Notes: generated by a model from the sequence alone, not told the origin. A stretch of 64,000 nt of DNA from Micromussa lordhowensis (GCA_964020085.1 OZ026608.1:20278623-20342622); one strand, 5' to 3'. Positions 1 through 28,284 are shown, counted from the first letter of the stretch. Numbers and translations: made by a program.

Positions 1-230
1 AACGGTCTCCCTTGCCAAACTAGGACGAGAAAAGTCGAAAAGAAATTTTTGTCGCAAAAACACACAGAACATTTTCAATTGTTATTATTATCCTAGAAAA
101 AAATGACCGAACTTTTGAGTATATCCTTGAGATTATGACGTCAGCATGACATCACGCGAATATACCTCATGTTGCTCACATAACGTACTAATCTTAATGC
201 CCTTTGTCAACATAACTAACACTGCTTTAC

Positions 231-16538
<16,308 letters not shown>

Positions 16539-16593
16539 CTTGTCACGAGCTGGCTAACCTCCCAAAAAGCAGCGTTTTGACATAGTACCCCAG

Positions 16594-16601
16594 TATTTAT
16601 A
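16594..16601 (-). promoter_or_regulatory. TATA box of vitellogenin
   Basis: Read on the minus strand this is TATAAATA, 56-63 bases upstream of the vitellogenin ATG at 16538. That spacing predicts a transcription start near 16565-16570 and a short 5' UTR of about 30 nt, typical of a tissue-regulated, highly expressed gene. Confidence 0.7.
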
Positions 16602-19600
16602 GAAGAATAATTTCAAGGAGATTGAAATTTCATCTGGCACCAATCAGTCCTGGAATCAGTCAATAACAAAGGCCCTTTATCTCTATCCAGCAATTGGCCT
16701 TGACTCCAAAGATTAAAATGATATGATAAGCTTAAATTTAAGCTATAATAATACTGTTTGTGTTTCGGAGTGTATTGTTTGAAGCGCACGGTTTTTGTTT
16801 GTTCGGGAAAAGCGTTTGTTTTGCTTTACAAAGTCTACAAACACGCTAGCTGCAATTTAAGGGCTGTTTTAAAAATACTGCCAGATAGTATCATTCTATC
16901 AGTTGTAGTAAACTGTGATAGGCATGTTCTAAGCGTGCAAGGTAACGGAAATACCTAAAAGGAAAAAAAAAACATTTGAAAACGCTTTCAAGAGTTTAGA
17001 CCACCTCAAACAGACCAGTGCAGAAGTTAAAGGAAAAATGAATCCAGACCATAAAATAATTTATACAAGTGAATATATGAAAGATGATATATTTGAACTG
17101 CGGAGAAAGATATGAAGACATGACTGATTATCGCAGTTATATACGCAACTTAAATTAAAGCCTGAAAAAAAAAAAAAACTGAAAAAATTCAGGCCTGAAC
17201 ATGTCGAACCCATGACCTCCTTTTTCAGGCTTTGATTATATTTCACAGCTGTTTAAGTTGTGTGCATACTGAACTGCGATGATCAATCATGTCTTCGTTA
17301 AATAATTATGTTATTCAGCGAAGGGTTAAGCTTGGCCGTTAGATGTACATTGAAATATCCTTAAATAATTACAGAGCAAGAAAACGATTTAACTGCATTG
17401 AAATATCTCTAAATAATTACGAAGCAGACATTTGTCAGATCTGAAGTTCTATCTTTTACGCCACGGCATTTCTTCAAAGCGCGTGACTAGAACACGGGAC
17501 TCTGGCAAAGTCAGTCAAAGTTCTGAAGACATTAAGTTTTTTTATTATTTCACTGAGGTTTAAGACCAAAATGACAACTTAGTGACTCCTGTGGTAATAT
17601 TTTTATGTATGTTCTACCGCCCAGCATCACCGTTTCAAAGTCATTTTTCCAACCTTGTTCTTTGATACCATCGTGTTTTCAATCCGCAATTAATCTTCAC
17701 CTTTGGACTCTGAGGGTGTTAAGTTCTATGGATTTAAAAAAAAAAGAAGAGATTGTTTCCACTTTAGTTTTGAACCTGACACTGTTAAAGTGGACAGATT
17801 CTGCATCTGGCATCAATTTATTATCTGTTGTATCAACAAGAAAGATTATTTCGTGTTCTTCTTTCAAACAGCACATAGTACACATGTGCAACGATTTGAC
17901 ATCTTATTTGAAAAAAAGAAGATCTTTTAGATCTTATAAACGCGCTTTTAAAATTGAACTGTCTTGTTAGGAACACCCCGTGCAGAGCCCGCGCTCGGCC
18001 CATGGCCACGCGGTTAACAAACAATGTGAGTTCAAGTTAGTGTTATTTTTTGCTTAGAAGCGGCACAGGAGACGTAGTGTCGTACAGATAACTTCACTTT
18101 AACCCAGTATAGGACCATCAAATCTCGTAACTGGTTACGATACATTTCTTTTAATGTAAGTTAGGAGAATTTAGAATCCAGTTGATGACTTTCTTCTGTG
18201 CTCTACACAGTAACAATGTTGATTATGAGGAAGAAAATATATTTGATTGCAAAGAACATTCGAGAAAAAGTCGGAATTTCGACCAACTTTCATTTATAGC
18301 AACCTAATTTCACCATCTGGTTCCTACAAATCGTGCACTTGCTTTTAATACGCGAGCTAATTGAAAGCTCAATTCATGATAAGTCGGTCCGGAAAGATTA
18401 AACTTCGAGGTCATTTAGCTCAATCATAAGCTACTAAGATTTCAACACGTACACAAAATTGCAGAAATTCTGGCCTCTTGATAATGGCCAATTCCCTCTT
18501 ATGAGATGCGCCTGAAGGGAATTATGGTACTTCAGTTGTATTCATCCCGTCATCTCGGGCTGGATATTTGTTTTGACGAATACAACTACCATGATTCCTT
18601 GCAGGCGCGTCTGAGGGAAGTTACGAAGTAATATTTAACTCAGCTCATTATACCAAACTATATATTTCAGGCTGCGCTAGTTCCAAGGTGATAATTGGCT
18701 GTTAATTGTCCACTGTCGTCGATGAATCACTTTGTTTTTCTAATTCTTCAGTCTGAGAAACTATTTATGCCTAGCTGTTTCTAAAATCGAGTGTTACTTA
18801 GAAACCCAAAAGACGTCCAAGATACTTAAGTGTTGGCTAAAGTCCACTTGTATTTAGAATACGCCGAAAGTATTTCTTTTGTGCATGCGTGACGTATTGA
18901 TTATGTTGAACCGAAAGGACAAAGGTACTCCCTGTTATTTCGTTTCTGCTCGGGGAATGAAAGAGCGAGGCTTTTCCCTCTGACTTCGACACATTAATAA
19001 AGTTCTTATCTTATCTTATCCCTCCCCCCCTGATCGTTTCTCCCCGCCCCCCACCCTATTTATTCCGCGAGCGGAGAACTCGTAATTTTCATGTGACTTA
19101 GTTAGGACTTTTTTTAATGATCGGCAAACAGGCGTCATGTGGAAAACAGTGTTTACTTCAAAGTTGACTCTATAAGATTTTAACAATTATTTGATTATTC
19201 TTCACCTTAAACAACATTTAATTCTGATCATTTATTTCATCTCAGAACATATGAGATATGTTCTGATAAAGAAGTATTTCTGACAAGAACGGGCTGGGCG
19301 TATTCGGAATAACACATTTGCGCAGATCACGAGAAGGATACCGTGTTATCCAATATGCGCATCTTTTTAGCGAAAAGGTGAGGTTTTTGCGCAATAAACA
19401 AAGTTTAGTCAAATTTTTTTACGATAGCTGATTACGTCAAGCAGCAACTTCTCCTTGCATCAAATCAAAATCAATTGCATTCAGCCACGCATTGCTGTCT
19501 ATTGTAAATAACTCCTTAAAACATCTCTGTTCATAACATTCTTTTCCAACAACAATGATTTGAGGTTAGACAATAAAGAACGAGGAGAACAAAACATTTC

Positions 19601-19604
19601 TTGA
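16602..19604. other. Intergenic, upstream of vitellogenin
   Basis: No supported gene. Contents: AT-rich DNA, a near-tandem 55-bp duplication around 17347-17430 (TTGAAATATC...TTAAATAATTAC), the inverted repeat at 18491-18618, and a short retroelement-like tail AATAAAGTTC followed by (TTATC)n at about 18993-19022. An open frame of 121 codons at 17605-17970 has no recognisable domain and low-complexity codons. Confidence 0.6.
18491..18618. mobile_element. Inverted-repeat MITE
   Basis: Imperfect hairpin: TTCCCTC...GCGCCTGAAGGGAAT-ATGGTA-TTCAGTTGTATTC at the left pairs with GAATACAACTACCAT...GCAGGCGCGTCTGAGGGAA at the right. About 128 bp, no coding capacity. Confidence 0.75.
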
Positions 19605-19618
19605 CACTACTAAGCTAT

Positions 19619-20281
19619 CAGAGTTAAAATTTGTGTTTGTCACTGACTCTTGTTAACGTTAAAAACAACGTTAATGAAACTTCAAGACGTTTCGACCAAA
19701 CAACTTTGGCCTTCATCGGTTTTTTTAAAGCCAACTGAGTAACGGCTTTCTAACGGTTCACAGTTCTGCGCGTGCTACGCCAGCAAAAACATAACTTAGA
19801 GAACTAACGACCGCTGCGCGTGATTACGGGAGGGATTTGTAAACATCATGGATGTCAATGTGTTCGTTTCCCGCGTTGCTGTCTCTCTGCGAATACCAGG
19901 CCTCAAGAAAAAGTCTCTCACGGAAATTACGAGCCCTGTAATTTCCGCGAGAGACTTTTTCTTGAGGCCTGGTATTCGCAGAGAGACAGCAACGCGGGAA
20001 ACGAACACATTGACATCCATGATGTTTACAAATCCCTCCCGTAATCACGCGCAGCGGTCGTTAGTTCTCTAAGTTATGTTTTTGCTGGCGTAGCACGCGC
20101 AGAACTGTGAACCGTTAGAAAGCCGTTACTCAGTTGGCTTTAAAAAAACCGATGAAGGCCAAAGTTGTTTGGTCGAAACGTCTTGAAGTTTCATTAACGT
20201 TGTTTTTAACGTTAACAAGAGTCAGTGACAAACACAAATTTTAACTCTGATGTCTATCCCTGTCTGCAATTTTAATATTTT
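19619..20281. mobile_element. Giant palindromic (foldback) element with 14-bp TSD
   Basis: Two arms of about 310 bp, nearly perfectly inverted, meet at 19930-19938. The element is flanked by the direct repeat CACTACTAAGCTAT at 19605-19618 and 20282-20295, which marks it as a single insertion. The right end has an extra unpaired tail of about 30 nt (CATCCCTG-type, ending AATATTTT) also present in a shorter hairpin at 35647-35777. Each arm carries a hammerhead-like core (20149-20183 on plus; mirror at about 19686-19720 on minus). The features fit inverted end-fragments of a Penelope-like retroelement. The four matching 74-codon reading frames in it are mirror artefacts. Confidence 0.8.
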
Positions 20282-20295
20282 CACTACTAAGCTAT

Positions 20296-20726
20296 TTGGA
20301 CTCTGTTTTCCTCTTGAAGGGAGAGCGCTGCGAGGGAATTCAAACAAGAGAGGAATGGGACGAAACAACGACCTGGCTTCCGTTTTTGCGAAGTCAAACG
20401 AGAACAAGCACTGATCAACTCTATTCAGAGATATTTCAACCACTAACTCAGCATTTTTTGTAAAAAAATTGCTATCTCGTTTCTTAAGTATGCATTTGGT
20501 TTGTACAAAGCCAGGTGAAATATTTTTTTTACAGTGATTGTGTATAGGCAATAATTGAGTTTAATAATGTAAAGTAATGTTGTTTAGCTAAGATTTCCGT
20601 TGTCCAAGATAAACTACATATAGTTCCCTTTGCCTCCCCCGAAGGAAAGGCTAGTTTTTGTCGGGGTTAGGGGAAGGGAGAGTTCACATAGTTGCTAAAG
20701 AATCTCTTGATGTTATGAACGCGTTA
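20296..20726. other. Stretch between foldback element and protease
   Basis: About 430 bp, probably including the 3' UTR of the protease. Nothing else supported. Confidence 0.5.
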
Positions 20727-21923
20727 TTATCCTGTTTCGTATTTCATGATTTTTTCCTTAACCCAAGGAGTAAGTACCCTCAAGTCTGCATAGACGCCAT
20801 ATTTGTTCGGTAACGCACATTGGTCACCCCAAGAAACTAACCCTAAAGCGTAATAGCGCCCGCATTTTGTACACACCAGCGGACCGCCACTGTCGTATTC
20901 ACATGCGTCGATTTTTCCCTCGGGAAATCCCGCGCACAGGGCAGTGTCGTGAATGGTCCCGTTGTAGGATTTTTCTTCATTACACACCTCACGAGAAACG
21001 GTCCTAACTTTGGCCTCGCGTAGAATGTCCGGTTGAGTGCCGTTCCACTGGGTGTGACCCCAGCCTGCGACGTAACACTCCTCATTTGGCGCGAAAACTT
21101 GATTTGGACGAGGCAAGCAGAGTGGCTGAACAAAGTCAGTAAATGTAAGGGGTTTGTCAAGCTTCAGAATCGCTGAAATAGAAAAGGTAAGACATTTCAG
21201 AATTCTTCCTCGGATTATTTTAGATTTACATCAAAGCCTGCACCAAATAATGTTTTAATGTTTTGTTAGGAATCAGATAAGTGCGCAAACCAACATAGTG
21301 GCCCGTGTTCCAATCCTAGACGTGGCGTCATAGGTGGGTTGTGTCTGTTGTTGTTTCTCACCTGCTCGGAGGGTTTTTCTCCGTGTTCTCCGGGCACAAA
21401 AACCAACACTTCAAATTCTGATTCGATCTCTTTATAACAAGTTTATCAGAGCTCTTCCATGTTTCGTGGTTAAATAAAAATTACACTTAAATATTTTTTA
21501 AACATGTTTTTTTCGCATCGGTGTCACAAGCACTAAATGTACAAAGCAGTTTATAAAGTGTTGTCTTCGTATTACTATTTTGATGTTTTCAACTGTGTTT
21601 AAGCAGTTTTCTAAACTGTCTAATCTGTGCCAGGTTTAAATTAAACCGTGTGAGTTTAAAATAATTTTCATTTCAAGTTTTCGTTTTATTTCATGTCAAT
21701 GACGACATTGGATGAAGGATATGAATTAATTTGTTTCTTACCAACATCGTTTTTGGGAGGGGTGTCATGTATCCCCTCAAAATACATGGACTTGTAACCT
21801 TCATGAATTGTGATGTTTACAACTTTTCGTCGTTGTTCATATTTTTCGTTTCTTTCTTTGATGTGATGGTCTCCAAGAACCACAGTCCAGTCAGCTGGAA
21901 TGACCGATGTAAGAGGATCTATG

Positions 21924-21967
<44 letters not shown>

Positions 21968-24900
21968 GTCAGTCAGTCAGTCAGTCAGTCAGTCAATCAA
22001 TCAATCAGTCAATCAGTTAGTGGAGTTTAAGAAGCTACTACGGCAACGTCGAGGACAACGTCGATTAAAAAATTTTTATATTTGACCTACGAATCTTGCG
22101 ATACTCTTGAGTCATTTATTTTGTTTATCACCGTCAAAGTTATGACGAAACTGAATCTGGGACATGGCGATAAATTTGAAATAGAAATTTAAAAAAAATT
22201 ACCCGTCGTGGTTCACGTTCTTCAGACAACGCAGAATTTGGTCATTTCACGTTGTTGTTTGGCAGAGGACGGCAAAGAAATGTACCAAGAATTATAACGC
22301 ACGTGCACAGCCATTGTTCTCCTCGTTAAACCTTTTGTTTAGCGACGTTCCCGTTGCCGTTACCGTCGTGGTTTTCTTAAACTCCCTAATGAGTCAGTGA
22401 GACTGTGAGTCAGTCATTCAGTCAATCTGTCAGTTTGTTAGTCAGTCAGTCAGTAAATCAAGCAAGCAATCAATCAATCGATACATATACCGATCGATTA
22501 TCAATCACTCAATAAACCAATCTACCTACCAACCTAGCAAGCAAGAGAGCGAGCAAATTTAAAAGCGAGCAAGCAATCGATCGATCAACAATAAATCTCT
22601 AAATCAACCTCCCGACTACATGGTCCACTGGCTGACTGGCTCATAATCCATGTCCCACTGGGTTGGACGGGGAGAAGGAGAAGTCATGTGATGAATTAGC
22701 CCGGCGGCTCTTGACTTGCTCCACGTCGTTCCGGTGTTTCTTTTTATTTCATTGGCAGTTTGCGCGGAGGCGTTGAGATTAAATATATTCAGTGCGTCTG
22801 AAAAGCGCGAGGTAAAAAGCCACGATCGAGGTGCGAGAATACGGCAGTGAAATGCAAGAATGGTGTACTTTTCCTGGCCATTTTGACTCGCCCTTCGCAC
22901 AAGACATGCAGGAGACAAAAAGTTTCGTTTTCTTTCCATGAGGTATATGACTGTACGAACGTTCTTAAACAAAATACAACTTACTAAAACAATGTCCCGC
23001 TGTCAGTATCCATGTGTTAGATATGATTGCGCCACCACAGTAATGAGTTCCTTTGTAAAACAGGGCCACTTGCCAGGGCCACTTTCCCTGGGAACTCTGG
23101 GAGCCCCCCACAATTCTTTTCACGCGCCCACGTGTAGTGTTTCGTATTTTTCTAACGCCACAGTCCTGTGGAAAAACTGAATAAGGTATTGAACATTAGT
23201 TTGGGGTATTCCAGATTTTACGACCTGTATTATATCCCAGTGAAGCCAAATTACTTTAGAATTCCGATGAATTAAAACTTGTTTCAAGTTTAATTTTAAG
23301 TGAATTTTATGTGTTGATGAATAGGCCATCTTCGTAGTGTCGGTATTGGACTGCAACTGAGGCTAATGCGGGGAGTCTTTTCAAATGCATGATATTCCCC
23401 CGCATGAGCCTCCATTTCAAGCTAGTTCCAGTCCAATACCGAGAATACTAATATGGCCTATGGAATTACTCTGTTGACGTCACATGACTAGCGTTTGTGT
23501 CGCTGAACCTGGATATTAAGATATTTATTATGCCAAGTCTATGGGGCTACCTCGTTTCTGAAATTAAACTTAAGAAAAGAAGTCGGTAATACTACATTTT
23601 TTGTCCACTGATATCTTGCTATTTCCGGAGAAAGATCCATTTTCAGGTCCGGGAGAATCTTTGTTTACGAGATAAACATTTATTCTATTTCACACGATTA
23701 CTGGAACCAAACTTTAGAGCGATGCCTTGACAGTCGAAAATTCGAAAATGTCCAAAAGGTTCCTATCCGTTCAGTACAAGCCAACGATTAAAATTAAACG
23801 TTGGGCGAACCAAAAGCTAAGTTCTGACCTAATATATGCGAAAAACGTACCATTGCAAATCTAACAATAATGATTTCGTAATGTTTGAAAGGCTATTCAA
23901 ATAAACTAATGAATGTAATTGTCTCCTAGTCTTCGGCCTGTAAACTGAATATTAGAGTGCTGCACAATTTAAAACTTTACAAGAATATAAGCACCACAAT
24001 ACCAACTCACTGTTATCTGTTGAAGATGCCACTGGTGATTTGCCTACAGAAAAAAATTACAAGGGAATGCGATCTACACTCTTTCATATAAGAATTTATT
24101 TTATAAGAATATCAAGGCTGAAATTTGCGAAATTTTAAGATTATTTTTTAAGAACAAAACCGAGATTACGGTTATGAAAAGTCATATCGTGTGTGGAAAA
24201 TTTGTAAGTACAATACAATGATAGTTTGTAACTAAACCGTAAAAAAAATTCCGTTCTTTAAACGGCAAAATTAGCCAAAAAACAGCACTAGCTGTATATG
24301 TTGGATGCTAAGACATTTCTGTAAGAAGTTATGTGTGTTATATCAGGCTTTAGTCGAAGAATATTCGTAAGAATATTTCCAGCCTAAAATCAGTAGAAAA
24401 ATAGGAATATTCAGTCTGGGCCGTAAATATGTGGATAGAATAGAAGTTAAGCGTACGTCAGCCCTCTCGAGGTAGGAATTTACAACCATTATCTCGAATA
24501 TCTGGATCTTGATAATTTATATCTCCTCTACAAGCTAGCTGTAAGGTGAAAAATAGGGCAACTACTTCCTGAGAGATACGCATCGCTATAACTATACAAT
24601 ACATCTAATTTAGTGTCATAATTTAGTCTTTTTCATAAAAGCAAAAGAAAGAGTCCACTATTACCTGATGTCCGTACTCGACTGAGTTTGGCTGCAAAAC
24701 AAAGAAAGAAGACCTATGGTCAACTATCAGGTCAAGATAAGTAGGTTAAGAACTCGATATAACTAGATTATCACATAGTTATTAAGTTTCTCCTTCATTC
24801 AGGAAAGGAAATAACTATGACTTGGCGTTGAATTATTTATTTGTTTGCTTGTTTTCGGGGGGATGTTTTCGTTTAATAAGGCTATTTGGCATCTTTTAGG

Positions 24901-26083
24901 GAAATAATATGTTATTTTAGTGAAAAAAAAAGAAAGCATAACTTTGGTTTTTACTCGAAACAAAATGCGGCTTCTTCAGCCAGTCACACCGGAAACGTTT
25001 TAGAATTTCGTGCTGTCAGACTATTAGACCGACAATAGCTTTTTTTATAATAGTTTGTGTTGGTTTCCTATGGTTCAATTCAATTAGCCACTTCCCGTAA
25101 AATCTATTGAAATCAATATCTTAAAGCGTAATAAAAATTCCAAGACAGCGTCCCATGGGCAATGAGGACAGCGATGATACATCACTCACAATATGAAAAT
25201 TAAAATTAAATAGGTATTAAGATATATCCCACTGAGATGACAGCCATTAAAAAGCTTGAATGTCATTGTATCACCAACGCTCGTCCCGGCTCTGAATCAT
25301 GACGAGGTTCGTGGCATTTGCTTGTAAATAACGTTCAGGGGCAAATAAAGATATCAGTGACCTGGTGGGATAACTGAACCTTCAAGTCTAGCGAGAACGT
25401 GAGAACAAAACAAATAATTAATCTGGCCATTCACTACAACTGGTAACTTGCTATTGCAATTTACGAGTTAAAAATAAAGAGAAAATTCTTGAACAATGAT
25501 TACCTGACTTTGGGGTTCCATCCAAGGGTGCAGAGTCTACAGGAAGGAATAAAAAATATCAATCCTTTAATACTTGAACAGTTAACTTAACAGTGGTTAT
25601 TCAAATACGGGCAAAATGGTACAGACAAACTGTAGCCTTTTTATCTTGTCATATGTCACGCACTCCTCTTCAACAAACGTTCAGTCGGGAGGAGTACGCG
25701 TGTCTGCTAAGGAGGTTCTCAAGACTGCAAGCTGCCCAAAGAAACGGCCTCTTGCTCCAATCGCTGCTCTTTATTTATGATTAGGTTTTTTAGGATTAAG
25801 TTCAAGTGTTCCTGAGGAAAATTGCGTGACCAGTAACCACGAGCGTGACCTGAAAGAACACGCGAGTTTTCCTCTAGCGTGTTCTTTGGCGTTTACTCTC
25901 AAAGACTAAGGAAAAACCATCGACTGCTTCTAGGCTAACCCAAGTGAGGCTTAACAAGGGACATCCACTTCCCAAACACAGGTTCAGTAAAATACCGCGA
26001 GGCTTAACAAAGGACATTCACTTACCAAACAACGGAAATATATTCAAGCAGATGAAGCACAGTTTCAGTAACACAGGTAACAT
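20727..26083 (-). CDS. Secreted trypsin-like serine protease with Tyr193
   Basis: S1A protease, 321 residues. Exons: 26026-26083, 25504-25536, 24665-24691, 24011-24043, 22985-23176, 21742-21918, 20727-21172 (stop TAA). Exon 1 is a signal peptide ([16 protein letters not shown]). Three tiny phase-1 exons code a Ser/Pro/Thr-rich linker. Exon 5 has the pro-region Cys (DCGV), a basic site RVKR before IVGG, and catalytic His in LTAGHC. Exon 6 ends at NDV, joined to AILKL for the catalytic Asp. Exon 7 has the Ser motif [11 protein letters not shown] and VSWG...YGVY. Asp189, Gly216 and Gly226 are present, predicting Lys/Arg specificity. Residue 193 is Tyr instead of Gly. A splice acceptor just upstream at about 26101 (TTTTTGCAG) suggests a 5' UTR intron. 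The acceptor of exon 5 was set to 23176 because it keeps frame; a competing AG at 23166 does not. The small exons are the least certain part. Confidence 0.82.
21925..22018. repeat. (TCAA)n / (GTCA)n microsatellite
   Basis: Tetranucleotide array switching from TCAA to GTCA and back. It begins about 6 nt upstream (minus-strand sense) of the acceptor of the protease exon 21742-21918, so it replaces the usual pyrimidine tract with GATT repeats. Reading frames with Asn-Gln-Ser runs here are repeat artefacts. Degenerate related sequence continues at about 22390-22610. Confidence 0.95.
23322..23461. mobile_element. Inverted-repeat MITE upstream of a protease exon
   Basis: TAGGCCAT...CGGTATTGGACTG...GAGGCT-ATGCGGGGA is inverted as TCCCCCGCATGAGCCTC...CAGTCCAATACCG...ATGGCCTA. 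About 140 bp in the protease intron between exons 4 and 5. Confidence 0.8.
25944..26034. repeat. 53-bp offset duplication spanning a splice donor
   Basis: Two related 38-bp units at 25944-25981 and 25997-26034. The right unit contains the end of protease exon 1 and its donor GTAAGT; in the left unit the donor is GGAAGT and cannot function. Confidence 0.75.
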
Positions 26084-26103
26084 CGCACTGTGAGAACCTG
26101 CAA

Positions 26104-28080
26104 AAAGAATTTGATCGTATTTGGAGATAATGTCTGAAAGTCGAGTTTGAAGAGTTTATTTGTTTGACAATATAAGAAAGCAATTTATTGATTTTGTAAA
26201 CAAATTTGGAATCTGTCGCTACTCAAAGTGAAATTACGAGTTACCAAACACCTATCGGAAAGAAACAATTAATTTGCTTAAAATTAGTTATAAGAAGTAA
26301 GTTAATATGTGATGTATTATATAATTATGACTTACTGGATTGAACGAGAAAGGACTGGACTGGACTTATGGTTCAACACGCACTGGACAAATCGGTAAAA
26401 TAACTTCTAGCTATCCTGATCTGTAGCATTCTGTTTTACAGTGCACCTCTCAAGCAATTCACCATCCGATGACCGATGGTTTGTCACATAATCTATGGAT
26501 CGTCTTACGCCAACATGAAATTGGCAAAAGGATCTTCCGTTTCGCGTCGGTAGGCCTGAGCTATAGGAAACCAAACTGCAATCATTGCACCACCGTTTTC
26601 TTTTGCTCAAGGCGCTGGTAAAACCAAACTATGATCTCCTACTCTCTGGATCGGCACGTTATCGCGTAAAACAGATCACAGGCTTAGTAGTGTTACGCAA
26701 TCATGTGCTTGTTCATTTGACGCCGGGCTGGAGCGAGCTATTTTGACGCTTATAGAACGTTTGACGCGCAATAGCTCAGGTTACGTTGTTTACTAAGTAA
26801 TTAACACGATGGGCATTTATAGATCTTTATTCGCAGTATCTTCTTACTGCAGGGATAGCGTGATTAGTTCTTCCGACTTTTGCATCTGTTGTTGAAGGAT
26901 TTACGATGTTCTAGCTCGTTCAGAAAAGACAGTCACGTTTTCATCAGGCAACATAAAAAAGATTCGTGCGCGCGGAGACTGCATAACTTATGTGATCTTA
27001 TCACGAGGAACAAACACCCTTTACGGAGTAGGAATTTGCGATAGCACCAATCTGTCTTCGCGAAACATTTTTAACCACGTAAAATTGTCGAAATCAAAAT
27101 AAATCAGAAGAAGTGCTCGTAATATGCGACTTCATATGTGACCCAGAGGGCAGGGCTGTCATCGTTAACAAGGAATCTGCGCCTTAGTCTTTTGTCGGTG
27201 TGTCAAAACAGACGGGAAGAAATCTCCATTGTCTTGTTTCATTTCGCAATTAACCTAAATTCCTCAAGCCTAAAATATTTGCATTGGCAGTCTTAAGTAT
27301 CTACTGCGATAAAACAAACAGGTGAGGCGTGGAGAAAGTACTTGGAGAAAGAACCTTCGGAACTCAAAATTGTGCATTCGCTGCATAGCTTGCTTGATCT
27401 GAGTTGCGTTAAAATTCGTCTATTTGAGACTGGCGGCAAATTTCGGAGATCCATATTACTAACGCGAAACCGGCCAATTAGAAAATTAAAATATCGACTG
27501 ATTCAGGTTTTCGATGCTATTTTTAAACGTCTAAGACTCTGAAACGTGGCATTTTTAGCGTAAGCTAATATACCAGTTCAGGGCTTTGGCTTTCCACTCC
27601 TCATAAATAACTGCCTAACGTAAACTGTCTCACCACTTACCCAAAGGAAGATTGCAACGTCTGTCTTTAGAAAATGAGTTCTCTGATTCTTCTCCAACTT
27701 CGGGAACACCTTGCCCCAATAGTGTACACGTTGTCACTGCGCTAGGACAACTGAATTCTTCAACTTATTAAAGCAGTGCTGCTTTACAGACTGAGAATTT
27801 GCAAATCGTCTACACTTTCAAAATATCGTTTGTTAGTGATTTATCAGGAAGTGGGCTTAACGAGTTGAGGACCACCGACACAAACCAGCTTCCTGTGATG
27901 AGTGTCTCTCCCTGACGGCTCACACTCGTCTTACTGGGTAAGTAGAAGTTTAGCTTTAAGGCCCTGAGAGCTTAAACGAAGCAAGGTAACAAGTTTCACC
28001 AGAGTATTTCAACCTCTAACCGATCCAGCTCTCTTTTCCTCACGCCAGGTCTGTGTCACTCCGTCCGGTAATCGTTTGCG
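26104..28080. other. Intergenic, no supported gene
   Basis: About 2 kb upstream of the protease. It probably holds the protease promoter and 5' UTR exon, but no clear TATA box is placed. A 67-codon minus-strand frame at 26407-26610 has no recognisable domain. Confidence 0.5.
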
Positions 28081-28089
28081 CTGCAGGGG

Positions 28090-28097
28090 TATATAAA
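28090..28097 (+). promoter_or_regulatory. TATA box of an orphan plus-strand promoter
   Basis: TATATAAAG in a GC-richer setting (GCAGGGG before, GGTGAACCC after). A start of transcription near 28120 would precede the candidate first exon at 28285 by about 165 nt. Confidence 0.45.
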
Positions 28098-28284
28098 GGT
28101 GAACCCGAAAACAGCCCGAGGAAAGTCGCTTAGATTAGTCTGCTTCGATTGCGTTTGACGCACTTCCGAGGATAGAGGTCGCGCGCTTTCTGGCTAATTA
28201 AGAAGCTTCAAGAACATCAAAACATACGACCGTTTTACGCTTGTCTCTGTGAAATTTGAGATTGATATCTGCTGGCTCAGGACC

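Noticed and set aside
17605..17970. 121-codon plus-strand frame upstream of vitellogenin
   Set aside because: No recognisable domain, AT-rich with Lys and Phe runs, no supporting signals.
19796..20072. Four near-identical 74-codon frames on both strands
   Set aside because: They are the same sequence read in the two arms of the palindrome.
21731..22085. Frames with Ser-Ile-Asn-Gln repeats
   Set aside because: Translation of the TCAA/GTCA microsatellite.
21925..22610. CRISPR-like array
   Set aside because: Simple tetranucleotide repeats without spacers; the genome is eukaryotic.
22616..22972. 118-codon minus-strand frame next to the protease His exon
   Set aside because: Out of frame with the protease, overlaps its exon end and intron, composition like dispersed repeats; no domain.
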